64,000 nucleotides of DNA, from positions 3,782,001 through 3,846,000 of the forward strand of contig NC_068974.1 in NCBI RefSeq assembly GCF_016808095.1, in the 5' to 3' direction. The notes beneath the pieces are model-generated. The model ran no database searches and was not told the DNA's origin. It saw only the letters and a program-made list of their open reading frames with translations. This stretch comes from Vigna angularis (lineage: Eukaryota; Streptophyta; Magnoliopsida; Fabales; Fabaceae). Below, one piece after another: positions 57,993 through 64,000 of this stretch (the stretch's first letter is position 1; each line of letters starts with the position of its first letter). Both the position numbers and the translations under genes were made by a program.

Positions 57993-58429
57993 GATTTCAT
58001 ATACACTAATTGAAATCATTGTGTTTTATGTAAAGATTCAATATGACTACTCCAATTCTAGAGAAGTCACTTAAACTCGTGAGGAAAACACTAACTAAAT
58101 ATCTAATTCAACTATATAATAGTATGTAGTAGATATTAGGATATAGTAAGTTATAAGTTTGTGCTTCTAAGTTATTTTATGTTTTTGTACATTATTATTA
58201 GTTTAACTTTGTACATTAGATTGATTTATGCTTTAAAGTTGATTTATGATTACATTGAATTGATTTATGCTTCTAAGAAGTTGATTTATGATTACATTGA
58301 ATGCATTTATGTTTTAATATAATTTTTATTAAAAATATATGCTTCTAAATTGTTCTGGACTGTTGTGGCGGTAAAATTATATGCAGGTCTGTTTCTGCAA
58401 TTGGGAATGTTGCAAAAACATACATATTC

Positions 58430-58800
58430 TTAAAAAAACAGGGGAATACGCCTCGGTTGTGACCATAATCGAGGCAGAAAGCCCTCCTATGACATCGGTT
58501 AAGGTCACAACCGAGGTAGGAAGTTTGGCGAAAAAGAAAAAATAAAAAACACTCTACTACCTCGGTTCAGGTCCTAACCGAGGCAGTAGAGACCGACATA
58601 CTGCATCGGTTCAGAAGAAACCGAGGTGTAAAGTCATGCGAAAAAAAAAATAAAAACAAAAACCCTACTACTTCGATTACCTTTGAATCGAGACAAAATC
58701 CTATCCTTTTATGCTTCGGTTCTGAACCGAGACATAAAAGGGTAGACTTTTTGCCTCACCTGTATACGTCTCGGCTTAGAAACCGCTGTCTATAGGCGAA
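58430..58800. repeat. Right subterminal repeats (CGGTT/AACCG pairs)
   Basis: Four to six modules like CCTCGGTTGTGACC...AACCGAGG and TGCTTCGGTTCTGAACCGAG, matching in style those at 52730-53280. Confirms that the two halves flanking the solo LTR belong to one element. Confidence 0.8.
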
Positions 58801-58838
58801 AATAACGATTGTCGTTTTCTCTAATTGCACTAGTAGTG

Positions 58839-61293
58839 TAATGATATTACTCGGCCGAACTACTAGTTTCTTAAATCCCGAATAAACATTCATTTTCACA
58901 TTGCTTACACAATACTCGCCGAAGTTAATCAATTTCCATTTCAATATTAAAGTGATGATATTTACTTCATTAAGGTAAAACGGGATAATCTCTATGTAAT
59001 TTTGTTGAAGTGCACAATCTATCCAATTTTACTTTGTACATGTGCATGAACAATTTGTAAATTCAAAGCTTAGACGTGGATTATACGAATGAAAATCTAG
59101 AATTAGGTTCAATAATCACCTTATTTGAAATTTTGTAGATAAATTTATAAATAATTTTTTTGTTGTTGTACTTATAAAATGCTTATGCGGAAATTTTTGT
59201 ATTCTTTTTTCTGGTTATTTTTTTATTTATTTTAACTTTATTTGTTTTCGCTGTTTTCATACAACAACCTTGTTTACTATTGTAAGTTAAATAATACATG
59301 AAGGTTTAAATATATACACAAAATACTAGAATAAATGTTTTGAATTTTAAGATTGTAGTTTAATTTAATAAAATAGTTTTAAATTGGATTGAATCGAGTT
59401 ATGTCCATTTAATAAAATTAGCATATCTTAGATTTTTATTTGTTTATTATTTTTATAATATGCTTAACCTTTTCTAAATAAAGTGTTAGAGAGAAAAAAC
59501 GAATCCTCATGTTGGTGGCTTTGTAACGAACAAAGACCAAAGGCTCAGGAGGTTGACCCACGTGTGAGTCTAGGGAATAATAAAAAATGGACACGTGGAG
59601 GACGCGTGGAAAGAAATATGGGAGGCAAAGGCGCACAATCCGGACGTGCAAGCACAATGCCCATTACTTTTAGTGGGCCCTTCATTAGAATAATTTTCAT
59701 TAAAAACTTCGTTTATAGTAAAGCATTTTCTCATTCATGGTTAAATTTCTGCCTCTCAAAAATAATCTAACAACAATCTTTTTCCAAAACTACAAATTTT
59801 TTATGCTATTTCGCGTGGATCCAAATCCTCTGTTGAAACAACTTTTTAACGACTTACAAAAATAAAATAAACAACAATATAGACTTGATATAATCTTTTA
59901 AACGTAAATATATATTTTCTTAAAAATAATATTTGGTTCTTTATAAAATAAAAGAGATCATCAAATCCGTTTTTGAGATATAAAAAGAAATACAATTATC
60001 ATATTCATTCTTAATGTTAACGTTAACTGAGAATAAAATTCTTACAAATTGATTTATATATTAAGTGAATGATAAAATGTAGAAAAAAAATCTTTTTTTA
60101 ATAGAGCGCATGATTCCTTTATATAAATGTTGACCAAATATCTTTCAAATTTAAGAGATGTGAAATTCTGATTAATTACAATTTTTTTATTAATCTATAC
60201 CTTAGTAACAAGTTTTTCATGTGGCTAGATTTTGGTTGAAGTGAATAAAAGCACACTATTATGTAATTCTTAGGATAGTTTGAAAAAATACATGTTAGAA
60301 AACTAATTATTCAATGTAAATATTATTTGATCTGAACCTTTGTATTCCTAGATTGTAGAAGGGTTGAAGCTCAATATAATTCATGTACTTTTTATTTTCT
60401 TTATTTTAGTCACAGTAAATTAAAATTTAAATATAATTATAATTTGTAAAACATACACCACATAATATGACTTACAAGACTCATAAATGTATAACTGAAA
60501 TGTTTTGACATGGAGGTTCTTCAACAACCTCCAATGTGTCTGGTAAGAAAATATACAGAGGAATAATAGTAGTATCAACTTCAAATACTCTAAAGTCCCA
60601 TTATATCTCCAAGGATTTCCTCCTCTAGTATGTGGTAGAAGTTACCACATGAGATCATCTTCCATTCCAAATCTTAATCATGAATAACAACAAGTTCTCT
60701 CGTAACTTGTGTATCAAATGGATAAAATCATGAAAAAAGAAAAAACATCATGGATAGAAAGTATAATAATAAAAATTAAGAAAAAGATAATACAATATTG
60801 AAATATAAGTGTTCGTGTTAAGAATGACTTAACCAAATGTGTGGACCCATCAAAAAATGTGCCCAAAATCTCCCTAATGCACAATTTTTTTAGTTTAAGC
60901 AATGCTAGACCACATGGATATATAAGTGTTTCTTAAACATATAGATGTGACTTAGGAACTACCAGCAACAACGGTTGGTTAAGTGTTGATACCTTATGTC
61001 ATATGTTTATCTAATTGTTCACATTAGAATGTGTGGGCTAATCAATGAAAACATGACCTAAAATTGTTGATACTTGATGTCATGTGTTATCTTAAACATG
61101 TACTATTTTTTAAACATGTTCTGTGGTTCTCGGATAGTGAACAAAAGTTAATCTACTACATTCTTGTATGGTGAATAAATGTTCATGTATTATTGTATCG
61201 TTAGTTTTCGTTGTTGTTTATAATATAGGATAAACTATACTCTATCTAACTATTTGTTGAAATTGATAATTTTTTTGTTAAGGCTCTATATTC
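58839..61293. other. Intergenic, no gene
   Basis: AT-rich apart from 59490-59690, where composition rises and several CACGTG-type words occur. 60950-61110 has duplicated words (GTTGATACCTTATGTCAT and GTTGATACTTGATGTCAT). No exon or element ends recognised. Confidence 0.4.
59555..59605. promoter_or_regulatory. Cluster of G-box/ABRE-like words
   Basis: CCACGTGTG (59559-59567), ACACGTGG (59590-59597) and ACGCGTGG (59600-59607) lie within 50 bp. ACGTG cores are the binding words of bZIP/bHLH factors, including ABA-responsive ones, and clusters are typical of stress promoters. No gene is seen on either side, so this may be a detached promoter fragment or chance. Confidence 0.3.
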
Positions 61294-61298
61294 AAATC

Positions 61299-61883
61299 TG
61301 TACCAGTAGGGACCGGGCAGCGTATAGACCGGACGTCCGTATGGCCAATGACTACTTAATTACGCGACTTCGTTACTCGTTATTCGGAGGGGTCGGGCAA
61401 CGTATAGGCCAGACGTCTGTATGACCATGATTATCCAATCACGCAACCTTGCCGCGGGTCGTCCGGACGAACAACAACTCATGAGCTGGCCGACTGTAAG
61501 ACCAAATATCAGGAGGCCGACCGACTCTACTGCCAGTTGACCAGATTAGGATTAAGATTAAGGTAAAGTAAGTAGCTGCTAAAAGCTATTGGGTCAAAGT
61601 TGGGCCGTGATTAACTTTTCACTAATCCCAAGCCCATAACAAAAACTATAAATACAGGTTAAAGGTGAGTGGTAGGAGGCAACATTTATTGCACATTTAT
61701 CACTGTTGTATTGAAAATGCCATTACTTTCACATTAACTTTGGCATGGGAGAATCTTTCGCAGGTTTTTCCCACCCGCACGCAGAGGAGTGAAATAAAGA
61801 GTAAGAAGCGAGACCGGACAACCGATAGACTGGAAGAGGAAAACGTGAAGATATTAGACGACTCAATCCCTACAACCGAAACA
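61299..61883 (+). mobile_element. Solo LTR, 585 bp, with 5-bp target duplication
   Basis: Begins TGTACCAGTAGGG and ends CAACCGAAACA. The flanks carry a perfect AAATC duplication (61294-61298 and 61884-61888). An ACTATAAATAC word at 61644-61654 fits the LTR promoter. The ending resembles that of the 9.4-kb element (GCCGAAACA), so the source is probably also Ty3/gypsy. The 87-residue frame at 61665 is not a protein. Confidence 0.85.
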
Positions 61884-61888
61884 AAATC

Positions 61889-62460
61889 TAAGATAAAGAA
61901 TATAACTACCAACTATGTTTTTCAATGAATTGTAAAAAAATATATTTTTAGAGCTTTAATTGACAATATTTATGAATATCTCAAAGTGTATAAGCTATTG
62001 AAAATATTTATTGTACAGACAATCTCAAAAACTGTTTATAAAGACATTTTAATTTTAACTTAATTAATTATGATAAGTGATAATCAATTATATATTTTAT
62101 TCTTAATTGTTTGTAGAAGTACAACCTTGGAACAATTTAATTCATTAATGCTTGTCCTATTTGGATTTTCGCATGGAAGCCTTACTGATGACCAACGTGG
62201 GCGGTCGCACTGGTAGTTCTAACGGCCATATAAGTTCAAAAAAAAAAAAAATAAAATAAAATAAAATTGTAAAAAATTCATCAAAATAGAAATTTAATTA
62301 AAATAAATTATATTGATGAAAATAGACGAAAATAAAAAATAAAATAATATTTAAATCAAAATATAATTAATCATCTATCGTTTAAAGGTAGATCTAACTT
62401 TTATGATTAGAACAAAACAATCTCAAAATGATAAATTATGAAAATTTTAGAATTCTTACT
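61889..62460. other. Intergenic, AT-rich, with NLR-linked upstream sequence
   Basis: No gene. 62343-62465 matches 43195-43345 (see that entry). A 13-base A run is at 62240-62252. Confidence 0.4.
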
Positions 62461-62532
62461 TCTGTTCATGATTAGAACTCCAAATTTTCACAATCCTTTC
62501 TTCTCTTTGATTCGGCCATTTTCCTTCCAACC
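62461..62532 (+). promoter_or_regulatory. Shortened upstream block of NLR copy 3
   Basis: TTTTCACAATCCTTTCTTCTC (62482-62502) is followed at once by TTTGATTCGGCCATTTTCC and the start codon. In copies 1 and 2 about 280-310 bp separate the first TTTCACAATCCTTTC from the second, which adjoins the start. Copy 3 has only one such repeat, so everything between them, including the W-box site, is missing. The last 20 bases before the ATG are shared by all three copies. Confidence 0.6.
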
Positions 62533-64000
62533 ATGCCCGTCCTTGAAACACTTGGCGGTGCTCTTTTTGGTGCTGTTCTTCAGGTGCTATTTGACAAGCT
62601 GGATTCTCATCAAGTTCTGGACTTCTTTCGTGGGAGAAATCTCGATGACAAGCTACTGAAAAAGTTGAAGAGGAAGCTGATGGACGTCAATTCTGTGATT
62701 GATGATGCAGAACAAAAGCAGTTCAGTAATTCATTGGTCAAAGAATGGCTTGATGAGGTTAGAGACGTCTTGTATGATGCAGAAGATCTGCTGGAGCAAA
62801 TACACTATGAGTTCTTCAAAAGTGAGTCGGAAGCTGAGTTGCACGCCAGTGCTAGCAAGGTACGCAACTTTGAATCCAAGATGATAGAAGTCCTAGATGA
62901 TCTAGAATCTCTCTTAAGTCAAAAGGTTGTTCATGATTTTAAAATTTCTACTGGTGTTAGATCTGGGTTTGGTAATAAAGTGTCGGCGAAAAAAGTTGAA
63001 TCTTCATCCTTGATGGCTAAAGATGCTGTTATTTATGGCAGAGACAAGGACAAAGAAATGATCTTTAGTTGGCTGACATCTGACACTAATGATAATAAGC
63101 TGTCAATACTTTCTATTGTGGGTATGGGTGGGATGGGTAAGACCACACTTGCTCAACATGTATACAATGATCCAAAGACAGAGGAAGTTAACTTTGATGA
63201 AAAAGCTTGGGTTTGCGTTTCTGATGCATTTGATGCTTTGAGAGTATCCAAAGCAATTATTGGAGCTTTCACTAACTCAAGAGATGACAGTGGAGACCTA
63301 GAAATGGTTCATGGAAAATTGAAAAAAAAGTTGTCCGAAAGGAAGTTTCTTCTTGTTCTGGATGATGTTTGGAACGAAGACCGAAACCAATGGAAAGCAT
63401 TACAAACTCCTCTTACGTTTGGAGCTAAAGGAAGTAAAATTCTAGTCACAACACGCAGTCACAAAGTTGCTTCTATCATGCAGTCAACCTACATACACCA
63501 ACTAAAGCAATTAGATGAAGATCGCAGCTGGCAAATATTTGCTAAACATGCTTTCCAAGATGAAAACCCTAAGTTGAATTCTGAGTTAAAGGAGATTGGC
63601 ATAAAGATAGTTGAAAAGTGCCAAGGATTGCCTCTGGCCCTGGAAACAATAGGATGTCTTTTACAGTCAAAGTCATCTGTTTCAGAGTGGGAAGGTGTAT
63701 TGACAAGCGAGATATGGGACTTACCAATAGAAGATAGTAAAATCGTCCCTACTTTGTTGTTGAGCTATTACCATCTTCCTTCACAGCTCAAGAGATGTTT
63801 CGCTTATTGTGCATTATTCCCCAAAGACCATAGGTTTGACAAGGAAAGCTTAATTTTCTTATGGATGGCTCAAAATTTTCTAGATTGCTCTCAACAAAGC
63901 AAATCTCCAGAAGAAGTAGTTGAAAACTACTTCAATGATCTAGTATCAAGGTCATTCTTTAAGCAAATAATTTGGTACAACAAAACATATTTTGTCATGC
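62533..64000 (+). CDS. CC-NB-LRR disease resistance protein, copy 3 (partial, runs off the window)
   Basis: Starts at the ATG at 62533 (MPVLETLGGALFGAVLQVLF) and stays open for 489 codons to the window edge. Coiled coil about 1-125 with the EDVID-like stretch DVLYDAEDLLEQIHYEF. One residue is inserted before the NB-ARC relative to copies 1 and 2 (KDAVIYGRDK). P-loop GMGGMGKTT at about 197-205, kinase-2 FLLVLDDVW, RNBS-B GSKILVTTRS, GLPLAL and RNBS-D CFAYCALFPKDH are intact. The window ends inside the MHD motif (YFVM). The NB-ARC is nearly identical to copy 2 while the coiled coil is more diverged, which may mark gene conversion or a recombination point. The LRR part lies outside the window. 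Confidence 0.93.
   Translation, partial: MPVLETLGGALFGAVLQVLFDKLDSHQVLDFFRGRNLDDKLLKKLKRKLMDVNSVIDDAEQKQFSNSLVKEWLDEVRDVLYDAEDLLEQIHYEFFKSESEAELHASASKVRNFESKMIEVLDDLESLLSQKVVHDFKISTGVRSGFGNKVSAKKVESSSLMAKDAVIYGRDKDKEMIFSWLTSDTNDNKLSILSIVGMGGMGKTTLAQHVYNDPKTEEVNFDEKAWVCVSDAFDALRVSKAIIGAFTNSRDDSGDLEMVHGKLKKKLSERKFLLVLDDVWNEDRNQWKALQTPLTFGAKGSKILVTTRSHKVASIMQSTYIHQLKQLDEDRSWQIFAKHAFQDENPKLNSELKEIGIKIVEKCQGLPLALETIGCLLQSKSSVSEWEGVLTSEIWDLPIEDSKIVPTLLLSYYHLPSQLKRCFAYCALFPKDHRFDKESLIFLWMAQNFLDCSQQSKSPEEVVENYFNDLVSRSFFKQIIWYNKTYFVM

Larger units (their letters stand above)
54131..58128 (+). pseudogene. Transposon-borne Ulp1 (C48) cysteine protease-like gene, inactivated
   Basis: Blocks are 54131-54296 (MGFNVVYGFIDPYMTHE and on to YFLPYILG), 54373-54520 (RHW, stop, LLVIF, then VWFCDLY), about 54595-54655, 54744-54839 (CNRQNGSYERGYYVMYWM), and after the solo LTR about 58039-58128 (NMTTPILEKSLKLVRK). 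The order fits the C-terminal Ulp1-like domain of plant transposons: His-Trp, Asp region, then the catalytic Cys block. Three defects are visible. A TAG (54383-54385) follows the HW where a Gln codon is usual. A 37-bp tandem duplication lies at 54387-54463. The expected catalytic Cys in ECGYYVM reads CGT, Arg (54771-54773). The family normally removes SUMO-like modifiers. This copy should have no activity. Confidence 0.75.
52693..58838 (+). mobile_element. CACTA-like element carrying a Ulp1-protease pseudogene, split by a solo LTR
   Basis: The left end is CACTAGTAAAAAATC (52693). The right end is GCACTAGTAGTG (58838), whose inverse CACTACTAGTGC agrees with the left end apart from a 3-base shift. 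Subterminal regions 52730-53280 and 58430-58800 are full of CCTCGGTT...AACCGAGG and CTTCGGTT...AACCGAAGC pairs. Inside are a GC-rich leader, a Ulp1-like gene and a 3.1-kb solo LTR. Without the LTR the element is about 3.0 kb. No transposase is seen. Plant CACTA and Mutator-like elements that carry Ulp1-like genes are known. A 3-bp target duplication could not be confirmed (CTC on the left, TAA on the right), so the exact ends are uncertain. Confidence 0.7.

Noticed and set aside
61665..61928. 87-residue frame
   Set aside because: It lies mostly within a well-bounded solo LTR and has no domain.

Overview
This is nuclear DNA from a flowering plant, most likely a phaseoloid legume (Phaseolus/Vigna/Glycine type). 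That placement is an inference. It rests on the AT-rich intergenic DNA, plant intron signals, a seven-exon cysteine-rich receptor kinase, intronless coiled-coil NLR genes of the legume RPP13-like type, and CACTA and LTR elements of plant type. No prokaryotic features, CRISPR arrays, tRNA or rRNA genes were seen.

Layout. 1-5.3 kb: degenerate repeats, a miniature LTR retrotransposon (1208-1684), a 38-base poly-C run and no gene. 5.4-8.5 kb: an intact CRK gene on the minus strand between two long (TA)n tracts. 9.4-13.05 kb: a complete non-autonomous LTR element with a perfect 5-bp target duplication and internal minisatellites. 13.3-16.4 kb: a gag-only Copia relic and a decayed CACTA-like element. 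18.5-27.7 kb: a CACTA transposon with matching ends and 3-bp target duplication. It carries a TNPD remnant (DUF4218/DUF4216), a multi-exon TNPA-like gene, a captured CLPX exon and an unidentified exon on the opposite strand. 27.7-35.4 kb: gene-poor repeats, including an ACGTC-repeat element with an internal foldback.

35.4-64.0 kb is an NLR cluster: three same-strand CC-NB-LRR genes about 11.5 and 15.3 kb apart. The first is broken by a one-base deletion. The second has an early stop that removes only its last 28 codons. The third is open to the window edge but has lost about 290 bp of the upstream block shared by the other two. The first two lie in a duplicated unit of roughly 5.7 kb that includes 3' flanks and a relic minus-strand exon. 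Between the genes are a Ty3/gypsy pol relic, two solo LTRs with perfect 5-bp target duplications (43392-45965 and 61299-61883), and a CACTA-like element with a dead Ulp1 protease gene, itself split by a 3.1-kb solo LTR (54884-57992).

The host genes present, one CRK and the NLR cluster, both belong to families used in pathogen perception. The rest is dominated by transposons that have captured, split or duplicated host sequence. I did not find a clearly new biological system. The most unusual items are the CACTA element whose transposase core is absent while it carries host exons, and the divergent decay of promoters and reading frames among the three NLR copies.
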